DNA from: Pseudopedobacter sp037968815
GTDB taxonomy: Bacteria > Bacteroidota > Bacteroidia > Sphingobacteriales > Sphingobacteriaceae
Assembly (NCBI GenBank): GCA_037968815.1
Contig: JBBKWF010000011.1
Coordinates: 551,938-615,937 of the forward strand
Direction: 5' to 3'
DNA length: 64,000 bases
Shown: piece after piece, positions 41,156 through 50,539 of the stretch
Layout: every line of letters begins with the position of its first letter
Position numbering within the stretch: position 1 is the first letter of the stretch
The notes under the pieces: generated by a model
The model's database searches: none
The model's input: only the letters and a program-made list of their open reading frames with translations
Told to the model about the DNA's origin: nothing
Program-made: the position numbers and the translations under genes

Positions 41156-42664
41156 CTAAGCGTTTGCCTCAGCTAATAATTTCTTACCTTTTTCAATTGC
41201 TTCTTCAATGTTTCCAACTAAGTTGAAAGCTCCTTCTGGATACTCATCAACCTCGCCAGCCATAATCATGTTAAAGCCTTTAATAGTATCTTTAATGTCA
41301 ACTAAAACACCTTTTAAACCTGTAAACTGTTCTGCTACGTGGAAAGGTTGTGATAAGAAACGTTGTACTCTTCTTGCTCTTGATACAGTTTGTTTATCTT
41401 CTTCAGACAACTCATCCATACCTAAAATAGCAATGATATCTTGTAGTTCTTTGTAACGTTGTAGAATTTCTTTAACGTTTTGAGCACAAGTATAATGCTC
41501 ATCACCTACTACAGCAACAGTTAAAATTCTTGAAGTAGAATCCAAAGGATCCACCGCAGGATAAATTCCTAACTCAGCAATTTTACGAGAAAGTACTGTT
41601 GTTGCATCTAAGTGGGCAAACGTTGTTGCTGGTGCAGGATCCGTTAAATCATCCGCAGGAACATAAACCGCTTGTACAGACGTAATAGAACCTCTTTTTG
41701 TAGAAGTAATACGTTCTTGCATAGTTCCCATCTCTGTTGCCAAAGTTGGTTGGTAACCTACCGCTGATGGCATACGACCTAATAAAGCCGAAACCTCAGA
41801 ACCTGCTTGTGTAAAACGGAAGATGTTATCAATAAAGAAAAGAATATCTTTTCCTTGACCGTCAGCTTCTCCGTCTCTATAGTATTCTGCAATAGTTAAT
41901 CCAGATAAAGCAACACGAGCTCTAGCTCCTGGAGGCTCATTCATTTGACCGAAAACGAAAGTTGCTTTAGAGTCTTTTAGCGCTTCTTTATCAACTGAAG
42001 CTAAATCCCAACCGCCTTCTTCCATTGAATGCTTAAATTTCTCACCGTATCTGATGATATCTGCCTCAATCATCTCACGTAAAAGGTCATTACCTTCACG
42101 CGTACGCTCACCAACACCTGCAAACACAGATAAACCATCGTAAGCCTTCGCAATATTGTTGATTAATTCTTGAATTAATACTGTTTTACCAACACCAGCA
42201 CCACCAAACAATCCAATTTTACCACCTTTTGCGTAAGGCTCTAACAAATCGATTACTTTAATCCCTGTAAAAAGAATTTCGTTTTCAGTTGAAAGATCTT
42301 CAAAACGTGGAGGTTGGTTGTGGATTGACTTTCCGTCAACCTTGTCAACCTCTGCCAAACCGTCAATTGCATCACCAACTACGTTAAAAACACGGCCTTT
42401 AATGGCATCGCCAACCGGCATTTTAATAGGTGCACCGCTATCCACTACATCCATTCCTCTAACTAAACCGTCTGTAGAGTCCATCGCAACAGCTCTTACT
42501 CGGTCTTCACCTAAATGCTGTTGAACTTCTAAAACAATTCTTTGTCCGTTTTCTTTAGTGATGACTAATGCATCAAAAATTTTAGGAAGCTTTGCATCTT
42601 CTGCAGAGAAACTAACGTCGATAACTGGACCGATGATTTGCGCTATTTTTCCAATATTTGGCAT
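41156..42664 (-). CDS. atpD: F1Fo ATP synthase beta subunit
   Basis: Catalytic subunit of F1, 502 residues. The N-terminal barrel begins IGKIAQIIGPVIDVSF. The P-loop is GGAGVGKTVLIQ, followed by GVGERTREGNDL (catalytic Glu in GER) and the Walker B strand ILFFIDNIFRFTQAGSE. The C-terminal helical domain carries the DELSEED-equivalent DELSEEDK. Bacteroidota usually keep atpD-atpC apart from the other subunit genes, as seen here. A good promoter lies upstream. Confidence 0.97.
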   Translation of the reverse strand: MPNIGKIAQIIGPVIDVSFSAEDAKLPKIFDALVITKENGQRIVLEVQQHLGEDRVRAVAMDSTDGLVRGMDVVDSGAPIKMPVGDAIKGRVFNVVGDAIDGLAEVDKVDGKSIHNQPPRFEDLSTENEILFTGIKVIDLLEPYAKGGKIGLFGGAGVGKTVLIQELINNIAKAYDGLSVFAGVGERTREGNDLLREMIEADIIRYGEKFKHSMEEGGWDLASVDKEALKDSKATFVFGQMNEPPGARARVALSGLTIAEYYRDGEADGQGKDILFFIDNIFRFTQAGSEVSALLGRMPSAVGYQPTLATEMGTMQERITSTKRGSITSVQAVYVPADDLTDPAPATTFAHLDATTVLSRKIAELGIYPAVDPLDSTSRILTVAVVGDEHYTCAQNVKEILQRYKELQDIIAILGMDELSEEDKQTVSRARRVQRFLSQPFHVAEQFTGLKGVLVDIKDTIKGFNMIMAGEVDEYPEGAFNLVGNIEEAIEKGKKLLAEANA

Positions 42665-42730
42665 ATTATATGGTATTTTTTTTAAAATCCCTTGTTTTCT
42701 AGCCTATTAGGGCTTTTCTATTTGAGTTCG

Positions 42731-42760
42731 CAAAATTACGTTTTATTAGTTAAAATCAAA
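42731..42760 (-). promoter_or_regulatory. promoter of atpD-atpC
   Basis: On the minus strand TTTG (42760-42757), 18 bases, then TAATTTTG (42738-42731) is a full match to the Bacteroidota TTTG-N(17-23)-TAnnTTTG pattern. It predicts a leader of about 60 bases before the atpD ATG. Confidence 0.65.
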
Positions 42761-42962
42761 CATGAATTTTCAAAATGTTTTCAATGTTTTAAGAAAACCC
42801 TGATTATTTAACTCTAAAGCGTTTTAAGCATTTATTTTTGAGCTATCAGTTGATAAGTAAAAGGCTGATTTTTATTACTAAACGAAAATCAGTGCGAACT
42901 AATTTTTTTTAATATTTTTTATTTGAGATTTAAATTTACTATGTTAGCATAATAAGTTTTGT

Positions 42963-42970
42963 TATTTTTG
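42963..42970 (+). promoter_or_regulatory. candidate -7 element for the FadL-type porin gene
   Basis: TATTTTTG matches TAnnTTTG and lies 42 bases before the chosen start codon. The -33 partner is weak. Confidence 0.4.
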
Positions 42971-43012
42971 ATAACAATTAAACCAAAAATTAACCAATTA
43001 AGAAGAATTCTT

Positions 43013-44227
43013 ATGATAAAGAAACTACTACTAGGAGCATGTCTTGCTCTGCCTGCAACAATTTTTGCTCAGGGCTTTCAGGTAAATTTACAAGGACAAA
43101 AACAAATTGGGATGGCTGGCGCTGGAGTCGGGATAGCAATGGACGGAGCTTCCGTTTTTTTTAACCCAGGGGCGGTAAGTATGCTTAAAGAAAACCAGGT
43201 TAACCTTGGAGTTAGTCCTTTATTCTTTAAATCTGCTTTTTTAAAGTCGGGTTCGTCCGTGGTTGAAAACAATGTGGATGAAATTGCACCACCGTTTGAA
43301 GCTTATGCAGTTTGGGGACCTAAATCTGGCAAATACAAATTAGCTATTGGTGCTTATACTCCTTTTGGTGGTTTGGTTAATTGGGGCGATGAATGGTCGG
43401 GTAAATACACTTTAATATCTCTTGATTTAAAAGCTATTTACATACAGCCAACATTAAGTGTAAAAATAACAGACAATATTGGTATTGGTGCTGGTTTTGT
43501 TTACAACCACGGCCAGGTTAATTTACAAAAAGCTGTACCAATATCCCAAGCTAACGGCAAGGATAGTAAAGCAACCTTAGACGGTGCTGGCGAAGGCTAC
43601 GGATGGAATGCCGGAGTTTATTTTAAAACGTTATCAGGGGTTAGTATAGGCGTTACCCATCGCTCAAAAGTGGTTACAAAACTTAAGGATGGCGACGTTA
43701 TTTTTGAAGGACCTGCTGCAGTACAAGCCGGTTTTGCTACCAAATTTGATTCGGAATTACCTTTACCTGCAACTACTAGTTTAGGTTTTGGATTTTATCC
43801 ATCAGCAAAAACAACCGTAGCGTTTGACGTAAACTGGATCCATTGGAGCGTTTATAAAGAACTAAAGTTTGATTACAATACGGCAACTCCTTCATCAGCT
43901 CCTTCTGAAAGAAATTATAGTGATGGTGCATCTGTTAAATTGGGAATCAACCAACAACAAACAGAAAAATTGGCTTTAAGAGCTGGAATTGGTTATGCTT
44001 TTACTCCTGTTAAAGATGGCTTTGTAACACCAGAAGCTCCAGATGCTAACAGATTAATTTTATCGGCTGGCTTAGGCTATGAGTTTTCTAAAAAATTCTC
44101 TCTTGATTTATCTTTCCTTTACGAAGCAATAAAAGAAAGAAAACAAATCAATGATGAAACTGGTTTAGACGGAACATTTAAAACCCACGTTTACATCCCA
44201 GGGATTGGTATCAATTATAAGTTTTAG
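43013..44227 (+). CDS. outer-membrane transport protein, OmpP1/FadL/TodX family
   Basis: A 404-residue beta-barrel for passive uptake of hydrophobic compounds such as fatty acids. The start at 43013 (MIKKLLLGACLALPATIFAQG) gives a proper signal peptide of about 21 residues. The upstream frame to a TTG at 42959 runs over the promoter element and is rejected. The mature N-terminus GFQVNLQGQKQIGMAGAGVG is the FadL hatch motif. The barrel ends in YIPGIGINYKF, with a terminal aromatic residue. A GDSL lipoprotein gene follows after 21 bases. Confidence 0.9.
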   Translation: MIKKLLLGACLALPATIFAQGFQVNLQGQKQIGMAGAGVGIAMDGASVFFNPGAVSMLKENQVNLGVSPLFFKSAFLKSGSSVVENNVDEIAPPFEAYAVWGPKSGKYKLAIGAYTPFGGLVNWGDEWSGKYTLISLDLKAIYIQPTLSVKITDNIGIGAGFVYNHGQVNLQKAVPISQANGKDSKATLDGAGEGYGWNAGVYFKTLSGVSIGVTHRSKVVTKLKDGDVIFEGPAAVQAGFATKFDSELPLPATTSLGFGFYPSAKTTVAFDVNWIHWSVYKELKFDYNTATPSSAPSERNYSDGASVKLGINQQQTEKLALRAGIGYAFTPVKDGFVTPEAPDANRLILSAGLGYEFSKKFSLDLSFLYEAIKERKQINDETGLDGTFKTHVYIPGIGINYKF

Positions 44228-44248
44228 TCACTATTAAAAACATAGAAC

Positions 44249-45529
44249 ATGAAAAAATATAACAATATAAAACTCTTACTTGCCGGATTAGTTTTAATCG
44301 CGTCAGCTTGTAAAACTGAAATTGATGTGCCAGCAATAAGTAAAGGCGGTGCAGATTTCACCAAGTATATTGCATTAGGTAATTCGCTAACTGCTGGATA
44401 TGCTGATAACGGCTTGTACTTGGCGGGTCAATTAAATTCGTATCCAAATATTATTGCAACGCAGATGAAAGCTGCTGGTGGTGGTGATTTTAAACAGCCT
44501 TTATTTACAGAAGCGCAAAGTAACGGGTCTGGATATTTAAAAATTGGAGGCTTTAACGCTGATGGAACACCAAACTTAGTACCCGTTACAGACAAACTTG
44601 CCTACAGAAATGTAGAAAAGCAATTTACTAAATACACCGACGAAATAAACAATTTGGGCATACCTGGAATGCGACTAGACTTTGCAGTTGGCGCACCTTC
44701 ATTTAGTGCCTTAAACCCTTATTTTGAGCGTTTATTACCTGATGCGCAAGTTGGAACAAAAACTTACCTAGCTTTTGCAACTGGAAGAAGTCATACCTTT
44801 TTCACTTGTTGGTTAGGTAATAATGATGTTTTAGGTTGGGCAACAAGTGGCGGTGTAGTAGGGAACGACCCTACAAAGGCACTTACTTCAAAAACTGTTT
44901 TTGCACAAGCTTATGGCGCTGTTATAGCTACCATGACTGCACAAGGACAAAAAGGTGCTGTGGCAACCATCCCGGATGTGACCGCGATTCCATTTTTAAA
45001 TACGGTGACCATCCCTTTACTGTTAGCGGGAGTTCAAAAAGCAGCTCCAAGCGTACAGGCTCTTTACATTAGCACACCAAGTGGCCCAAGGGTAGCTACA
45101 AGCAAAGATTTAGTTATTTTGACTTTCCCAACAGCTATGCTTGGCACTGGTTCTCCATATCCTTATGGATTACACCCAGCCAACCCTATTGAAAGTCAAT
45201 ATGTGTTAGATGAAAGTGAAATTGCAATGGCAAAAGACTATGTTAATAGCTATAATGCAACCATCAAGGCTACAGCAGATGCTAAGGGTTTAGCTATGTT
45301 TGATGCAAACACTTTTCTAAATACTTTTAAAGATGGTGTAACTATTGATGGAGTTGCTTTTAATGCGAGCTTTGTTAGAGGAAATGCTTTCTCTTTAGAT
45401 GGAGTTCACTTAACGCAAAAAGGCTATGCAGTTGTAGCGAATGGCTTTATCAATGCAATTAATGCTAAATACGGTTCTAGTTTGACTACTGTTTCTTTAT
45501 CAAATTACCCAGCGGTAATTTTCCCTTAA
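44249..45529 (+). CDS. SGNH/GDSL-family hydrolase lipoprotein
   Basis: A 426-residue lipoprotein (SAC, C21). Block I is YIALGNSLTAGYADNG with nucleophile S46, where Asn replaces the usual Asp of GDSL. Block III is WLGNND (N192). Block V is SLDGVHLTQKGY with D384 and H387. SGNH enzymes hydrolyse esters of lipids or acylated sugars. Pairing with a FadL-type porin suggests lipid or fatty-acid ester processing at the outer membrane, which is inference from context. An insertion-rich central part (about 200-370) is longer than in small SGNH enzymes. Confidence 0.88.
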   Translation: MKKYNNIKLLLAGLVLIASACKTEIDVPAISKGGADFTKYIALGNSLTAGYADNGLYLAGQLNSYPNIIATQMKAAGGGDFKQPLFTEAQSNGSGYLKIGGFNADGTPNLVPVTDKLAYRNVEKQFTKYTDEINNLGIPGMRLDFAVGAPSFSALNPYFERLLPDAQVGTKTYLAFATGRSHTFFTCWLGNNDVLGWATSGGVVGNDPTKALTSKTVFAQAYGAVIATMTAQGQKGAVATIPDVTAIPFLNTVTIPLLLAGVQKAAPSVQALYISTPSGPRVATSKDLVILTFPTAMLGTGSPYPYGLHPANPIESQYVLDESEIAMAKDYVNSYNATIKATADAKGLAMFDANTFLNTFKDGVTIDGVAFNASFVRGNAFSLDGVHLTQKGYAVVANGFINAINAKYGSSLTTVSLSNYPAVIFP

Positions 45530-45549
45530 TAAAACAGACTTCTTTTAAA

Positions 45550-45590
45550 ACAAAAAGCTCCCCGAAAATATTTTTCGGGGAGCTTTTTGT
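45550..45590. terminator. strong bidirectional terminator between convergent genes
   Basis: A perfect 19-bp stem: 45550-45568 pairs with 45572-45590, with A and T runs at the two outer ends. It separates the GDSL gene from gnd. Confidence 0.92.
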
Positions 45591-45608
45591 TTATGAGTGT
45601 TTGATAAA

Positions 45609-47063
45609 TTAAACCTCGTAAGTGGTTGAAGAAGTATCTCCACCTCTACCTGTCCAATTGGTATGGAAAAACTGACCTCTTGGCTTATCTATTCTTTCGT
45701 ATGTATGTGCACCAAAATAATCACGTTGTGCTTGCAATAAGTTTGCAGGTAAACGCTCTGTTCTGTAACCATCGTAGAAGTTCAACCCTGCACTTAAACA
45801 TGGTACGGGAACTCCGTCCATAACTGCTGCTGCAATTACTCTTCTTAACCCTGCTTGGTGCGCTTTAACTTTCCCCGCGAAGAAAGGGTCTAATAATAAG
45901 TTAGCTAATTCTGGGTTGTTATCGTAAGCTTCTTTAATGTTACCTAAGAATCTTGAACGGATAATACATCCACCTCTCCACATTAAAGCAATACCACCAT
46001 AGTTAAGGCTCCATCCAAACTCTGCTGCTGCAGCTTTCATTAATTGGTAGCCTTGTGCATAAGAAATAACTTTAGCAGCATATAATGCATCTCTTAAATC
46101 ATCCAACATTGCTTTTTTATCACCAGAGAAAGCTGGAGTAGGGCCTGTTAAGATTTTTGAAGCTGCAACACGCTCATCTTTTAATGCAGATAAACATCTT
46201 GAAAATACCGACTCGGTAATTAAAGTTAATGGCACACCTAAATCCAATGCAACAGTACCAGTCCATTTACCAGTTCCTTTTTGCATTGCAGTATCTAAAA
46301 TTTTATCAACTAAAGGCGCACCGTCAGTATCTTTAAAAGCAAGAATGTCGCGAGTAATTTCTACTAGGTAGCTATCTAGTTCGCCTGCATTCCACTCTTT
46401 AAATACTTCATGCATTTCATCAGCAGACATTTTTAAAACATCTTTCATTATCTGATAAACCTCGTTGATTAATTGCATATCGCCGTATTCGATGCCGTTA
46501 TGAATCATTTTCACAAAATGACCAGCTCCGCCTTCGCCAACCCAATCACAACATGGAGTACCATCATCAACTTTGGCCGCAATACCTTGGAAAATTGGTT
46601 TTACTGCAGGCCATGCTTTTGGCGAACCACCTGGCATAATAGATGGACCTAATAAAGCTCCTTCTTCGCCACCTGAAACTCCAGCTCCAACAAATAATAA
46701 GCCTTTGCTTTCTACGTATTTTACTCTACGTTCTGTATCAGGAAAATGTGAGTTTCCACCATCAATAATAATATCACCAGGAGACAATAACGGAATCAAT
46801 AAATCGATGAAAATATCAACTGGTTTTCCAGCTTTTACCATCAACATTATTTTACGCGGGCTTTTTAAAGAAGACACTAAATCCTCTATGGTATGTGCAC
46901 CATAAATATTTTTGCCTTTTGCTCTACCTGCAACAAAGTTTTCAACTTTATCAACTGTACGGTTAAATGCACTTACATGAAAACCTTTGCTTTCCATGTT
47001 AAGGATTAAGTTTTCTCCCATCACGGCGATTCCAATTACGCCAATATCAGATACTTCTTTCAT
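45609..47063 (-). CDS. gnd: 6-phosphogluconate dehydrogenase, NADP-dependent, decarboxylating
   Basis: Oxidises 6-phosphogluconate to ribulose 5-phosphate in the oxidative pentose phosphate pathway. The 484-residue long form has the nucleotide-binding start IGVIGIAVMGENLILNMESKG, with NRT as the NADP-phosphate-binding end of strand 2. The signature GGNSHFPDTERR and catalytic FVGAGVSGGEEGALLGPS are followed by the catalytic Lys in GHFVKMIHNGIEYGDMQ. The substrate tail RAQRDYFGAHTYERID is present. No zwf or pgl is adjacent. Confidence 0.96.
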   Translation of the reverse strand: MKEVSDIGVIGIAVMGENLILNMESKGFHVSAFNRTVDKVENFVAGRAKGKNIYGAHTIEDLVSSLKSPRKIMLMVKAGKPVDIFIDLLIPLLSPGDIIIDGGNSHFPDTERRVKYVESKGLLFVGAGVSGGEEGALLGPSIMPGGSPKAWPAVKPIFQGIAAKVDDGTPCCDWVGEGGAGHFVKMIHNGIEYGDMQLINEVYQIMKDVLKMSADEMHEVFKEWNAGELDSYLVEITRDILAFKDTDGAPLVDKILDTAMQKGTGKWTGTVALDLGVPLTLITESVFSRCLSALKDERVAASKILTGPTPAFSGDKKAMLDDLRDALYAAKVISYAQGYQLMKAAAAEFGWSLNYGGIALMWRGGCIIRSRFLGNIKEAYDNNPELANLLLDPFFAGKVKAHQAGLRRVIAAAVMDGVPVPCLSAGLNFYDGYRTERLPANLLQAQRDYFGAHTYERIDKPRGQFFHTNWTGRGGDTSSTTYEV

Positions 47064-47326
47064 TATTTTAAGGAATTGATAATTGTTTAAAATTTCATCT
47101 GCTTAATGTATCAAAAAAATAATTCACCAAACAGCGTTTATTACGGTACCAAATCTAAGTATACATTTTTTAAATGCAGTAAAAACGATTAATAAATTTA
47201 CTCAATGCTTTGCGGAGATTAAAACCTGCATTCATTAAATAATACAGCGTATTAAAAGCAAAAAAGCTTAAACCTTACTACAAAATGTAATAAAGTTTAA
47301 GCCTTAATGAAAATTAATAACGAAAA

Positions 47327-47740
47327 CTAAACAGCCTTCACCACTGTTTCAATATTTCCTTTGGTCGCTTTAGAATACGGACAACCTTTGTTTGCCGCAT
47401 CTGCCAATTTTTGGGTTTTCTCTAAATCTAAACCGGGAATATGAACATGAATTTCTGCTGATAACTGATAAGAACTTTCCCCTTCTTGGTTAAAACTCAC
47501 ATGAACTTCAGCTGTTGCATCGCTTACATCCACACCATCTCTTTTCCCAACAGATCCAAGTGCACCTAAGTAACAACTTCCCCATGCGCCAGCAAATAAC
47601 AATTCAGGATTTAAAAATCCATCTTCACCGCCCATTGCTTGCGGTGCTTTGAGATCCATATCCAACACACCATCTGATGACTTAATATGTCCGTCTCTTC
47701 CTCCTTTTGCAGTAACAACTGCTGTATATAGCTTTTTCAT
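47327..47740 (-). CDS. organic hydroperoxide resistance protein (Ohr/OsmC family)
   Basis: A 137-residue thiol peroxidase that reduces organic hydroperoxides. The two catalytic cysteines are C56 (GAWGSCYLGAL) and C120 (NKGCPYSKATKGN), the Ohr arrangement. The N-terminal KKLYTAVVTAKGGRDGHI also fits Ohr. The gene lies between gnd and a DUF892 gene on the same strand. A terminator upstream suggests separate transcription. Confidence 0.9.
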   Translation of the reverse strand: MKKLYTAVVTAKGGRDGHIKSSDGVLDMDLKAPQAMGGEDGFLNPELLFAGAWGSCYLGALGSVGKRDGVDVSDATAEVHVSFNQEGESSYQLSAEIHVHIPGLDLEKTQKLADAANKGCPYSKATKGNIETVVKAV

Positions 47741-47757
47741 TGCATTATATTTATTAA

Positions 47758-47787
47758 ATAAAAACCGACTTCATTTTGAAGTCGGCC
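47758..47787 (-). terminator. terminator after the DUF892 gene
   Basis: CCGACTTCA (47765-47773) and TGAAGTCGG (47777-47785) form a 9-bp stem. On the minus strand it is followed by TTTTTATTT. Confidence 0.82.
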
Positions 47788-47811
47788 AAAATAATTCATA
47801 GGTAGATGAAA

Positions 47812-48345
47812 TTATTCTGAAGATGCTTCTTCGTTAACAAAAGATTCTGCAATTTTTGTTAAAGCAACATCTGTTGATTTTTCGTTTTCTAAAGTTTCCG
47901 AAAGTAAATCGTAAACTTTATCATGTCCCATTGTTTTCGCAAAAACGCGTAAGGTTCCGTAAGTCGCAATCTCATAATGTTCTACTTTTTGTGCTGCTAA
48001 AATCAAGCCAGCATCTCTAACCATAGTGTCTTTATCGGTATCCCCAATAATATCATCTGCTTCGGAAAGCAAACCTTCCATGGCTTCACATTTTTTTCCT
48101 GCTGCTTTTTCATCTAAAAGCTCAAATACCTTTTCTAAAGTTTCAACATGCTTTTCCGTCTCGCTTAAATGCTTATCAAAAGCTTTCGCTAGCTCTTTAC
48201 TAGTGGAGGCTTTTTTCATTTTGGGCAATGCTTTTGCCAAATGCTTTTCTGCCCAATAAATGTCTTTTAACTCGTCAATGAAAAATTGATGAAATTCAGA
48301 GTCTTTCATTTCTTTTGATACTTCGTTTTTCTTTTGTGTTGCCAT
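47812..48345 (-). CDS. ferritin-like DUF892 (YciE/YciF) protein
   Basis: A 177-residue four-helix protein of the YciE/YciF family, associated with stress responses. Landmarks are FFIDELKDIYWAEKHLAKAL near the N-terminus and AQKVEHYEIATYGTLRVFAK further on, which supply the Glu/His ligands of a di-iron site in ferritin-like folds. The N-terminus is Lys/Glu-rich and there is no signal peptide. Function in this organism is inferred from family only. It neighbours Ohr, so a joint oxidative or general stress role is plausible. Confidence 0.88.
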   Translation of the reverse strand: MATQKKNEVSKEMKDSEFHQFFIDELKDIYWAEKHLAKALPKMKKASTSKELAKAFDKHLSETEKHVETLEKVFELLDEKAAGKKCEAMEGLLSEADDIIGDTDKDTMVRDAGLILAAQKVEHYEIATYGTLRVFAKTMGHDKVYDLLSETLENEKSTDVALTKIAESFVNEEASSE

Positions 48346-48627
48346 GATGTTTTTTTTTAAATAAATAGATGCTTATAGAAAAACAACTAAAATGCCAATT
48401 CACATTGCTTTGCAATAAAGCGAAATCTTTAAACGTTATGATATTTTTTTAAGTTGACTTGCCTAGTATTAACTTTAAGTTTCAAACTTCAATTTTAATC
48501 TGTAGTGTAAATAAGTCAGCAAAACGCATACACCAGTTGTTTTTATACTGTGAAAAATTGTTAAATAAAGGAATGATGCTTATATTAAGATTAGGTTTAT
48601 TATTTTCGCAAAATAATTATTGTTTTT

Positions 48628-49506
48628 ATGGAAGAATTTGAAGACAGCCGAGCATCTAAAAAAACCAAAACCATTTACGTATCTACTGTTATAAGTATTT
48701 CTTTAGTGTTGCTGATGGTAGGTTTGTTAGGACTTATTATTGTTCATGGAAGAAAACTATCCAACTATGTTAAAGAAAACATTGTTTTAAATGTGATCAT
48801 TAACGAAGGAACTAAAGAGGTTGATATTCTACAGTTACAAAAGCAGATTGAAAAAAATAACTACGTAAAGTCAACGCAGTATATCAGTAAAGAAATTGCC
48901 GCCCGTAACTTAACCCAAGATTTAGGCGAAGATTTTATTAAATTTTTAGGCTACAATCCCCTACTTTCTTCTATTGATGTTTACATGAAAGCAGATTATG
49001 CAAATAATGAAAGCATCGAGATTTTAAGTAAAGACCTTCGTAAAAACACAATGATTAACGAAGTACGCTACCAAAAATCTTTGGTAGATATGATTAATCA
49101 GAACATAAGAACCATCTCTATTGTGATATTAGGCTTTGGTTTTGTGCTTTTAATTATTGCTGTGGGTTTAATAAACAACACCATACGTTTAGCTATTTAC
49201 TCGCAACGTTTTTTAATAAAAAGTATGCAGTTGGTAGGTGCAACAAGAGGGTTTATACGTAAGCCTTTTCTTAATTATGGCATTTTACACGGCTTTATTG
49301 CTGGCTTAATTTCTGTAATTTTATTGGTATTAACCTTGTATTTTGCTCAACAGCAAATTCCAGAATTGGTTATTTTAACCAACTATTATGAATTTGGATT
49401 GGTATTTTTAGGCGTAATTGGCGTGGGGATTTTAATATCAACTCTAAGCACTTACTTTGCAGTAACCAAGTACTTAAAACTTAAAGTTTACGATTTATAC
49501 AGATAA
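48628..49506 (+). CDS. ftsX: cell division protein FtsX (permease-like)
   Basis: A 292-residue membrane protein that works with the ATPase FtsE to activate peptidoglycan hydrolases at the division site. It has a cytoplasmic N-terminus, TM1 at about 21-40, an extracytoplasmic domain (about 45-165) and three further helices with the FtsX-type LVGATRGFIRKPFLNYGILHG cytoplasmic segment. ftsE is not adjacent, which is normal in this phylum. It heads a block with DUF3098, uppP, truB and ribF, with gaps of only 0-4 bases in its first four genes. Confidence 0.92.
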   Translation: MEEFEDSRASKKTKTIYVSTVISISLVLLMVGLLGLIIVHGRKLSNYVKENIVLNVIINEGTKEVDILQLQKQIEKNNYVKSTQYISKEIAARNLTQDLGEDFIKFLGYNPLLSSIDVYMKADYANNESIEILSKDLRKNTMINEVRYQKSLVDMINQNIRTISIVILGFGFVLLIIAVGLINNTIRLAIYSQRFLIKSMQLVGATRGFIRKPFLNYGILHGFIAGLISVILLVLTLYFAQQQIPELVILTNYYEFGLVFLGVIGVGILISTLSTYFAVTKYLKLKVYDLYR

Positions 49507-49510
49507 AATT

Positions 49511-49741
49511 ATGGCTCAAAAACCAAATTTAACAGATAACAACGGCGCACATTTTGTTTTCGAAAAGCAAAATTATATTTTAATGATTGCCAGTATTGTG
49601 GTAGTTATTATTGGTTTCGTATTAATGAGTGGTACTACAGATATTTATAGTTTCACTAAAATTGTATTAGCACCAATTGTAGTTATTGGTGGTTTCATAC
49701 TTGGTTTTTTCGCTATTCTGAAAAAAAGATCTAAAAGCTAA
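49511..49741 (+). CDS. DUF3098 small membrane protein
   Basis: A 76-residue protein with two predicted membrane helices (about 18-38 and 48-68) separated by SGTTDIYSFTKI. DUF3098 proteins are regularly found between ftsX and uppP in Bacteroidota. Function is unknown. The next gene starts at the base after its stop codon, implying translational coupling. Confidence 0.85.
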   Translation: MAQKPNLTDNNGAHFVFEKQNYILMIASIVVVIIGFVLMSGTTDIYSFTKIVLAPIVVIGGFILGFFAILKKRSKS

Positions 49742-50536
49742 ATGAATATTTTTGAGGTAATTGTATTGGCCATCATTGAAGGTCTTACAGAATTTTTACC
49801 AGTTTCATCAACCGGACACATGATTATTGCCTCGTCTTTAATGGGCATACAGTCTGATGATTTTGTAAAACTTTTCACTGTAGCTATTCAGCTAGGCACT
49901 ATCTTATCTGTTGTTGTACTATACTTTAAAAGGTTTTTTAAATCATTTGATTTTTACTTTAAATTATTAGTTGCTTTTATTCCAGCAGTTATTTTCGGTT
50001 TGCTTTTTAGCGATAAAATTGATGAGCTTTTAGAAAGCCCTATGACTGTTGCTGTTACACTTTTACTTGGAGGAATAGTTTTACTATTCGTAGATAAGTG
50101 GTTTAATAATGCCAATATTGACGACACAGACCAAATCAGTTACCCAACCGCTTTAAAAATCGGTGTTTTCCAATGTTTAGCAATGATTCCGGGAATGTCA
50201 AGGTCTGGTGCTTCTATTGTTGGAGGTATGGCGCAAAAATTAACACGTAAAGCTGCAGCAGAGTTTTCATTCTTTTTGGCGGTACCTACTATGTTTGCTG
50301 CCACTGCGAAAAAGCTTTATGACTTTTATGGAGATGGACATGTTATTACTACTGAAGAGCTAAACTTATTACTTATTGGAAACGTAGTTGGTTTCTTAGT
50401 AGCCTTAGTTGCTATTAAAACATTTATAGGTTTTTTAACAAAACACGGGTTCCGTGTATTCGGTATATATCGAATCATTGTTGGGTCTATTATTATTATA
50501 ATGATTTTAAGCGGTCATAGCTTGAAAGTTGTCTAA
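49742..50536 (+). CDS. uppP: undecaprenyl-diphosphatase
   Basis: Recycles undecaprenyl pyrophosphate to the monophosphate carrier for cell-wall synthesis. It has 264 residues with multiple helices. The catalytic motifs are EGLTEFLPVSSTGH (residues about 14-27) and IPGMSRSGASI in the middle of the protein. Length and motif order are normal for the BacA/UppP family. Confidence 0.95.
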   Translation: MNIFEVIVLAIIEGLTEFLPVSSTGHMIIASSLMGIQSDDFVKLFTVAIQLGTILSVVVLYFKRFFKSFDFYFKLLVAFIPAVIFGLLFSDKIDELLESPMTVAVTLLLGGIVLLFVDKWFNNANIDDTDQISYPTALKIGVFQCLAMIPGMSRSGASIVGGMAQKLTRKAAAEFSFFLAVPTMFAATAKKLYDFYGDGHVITTEELNLLLIGNVVGFLVALVAIKTFIGFLTKHGFRVFGIYRIIVGSIIIIMILSGHSLKVV

Positions 50537-50539
50537 AGC

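Larger units (their letters stand above)
42665..43012. other. divergent intergenic region between atpD and the FadL-type porin gene
   Basis: 348 AT-rich bases. They contain one promoter candidate on each strand (42731-42760 for atpD, 42963-42970 for the porin) and no coding frame that looks real. Confidence 0.6.

Noticed and set aside
42959..43012. Upstream TTG start of the FadL-type porin
   Set aside because: It would run through the candidate promoter and put 18 polar residues before the signal peptide.
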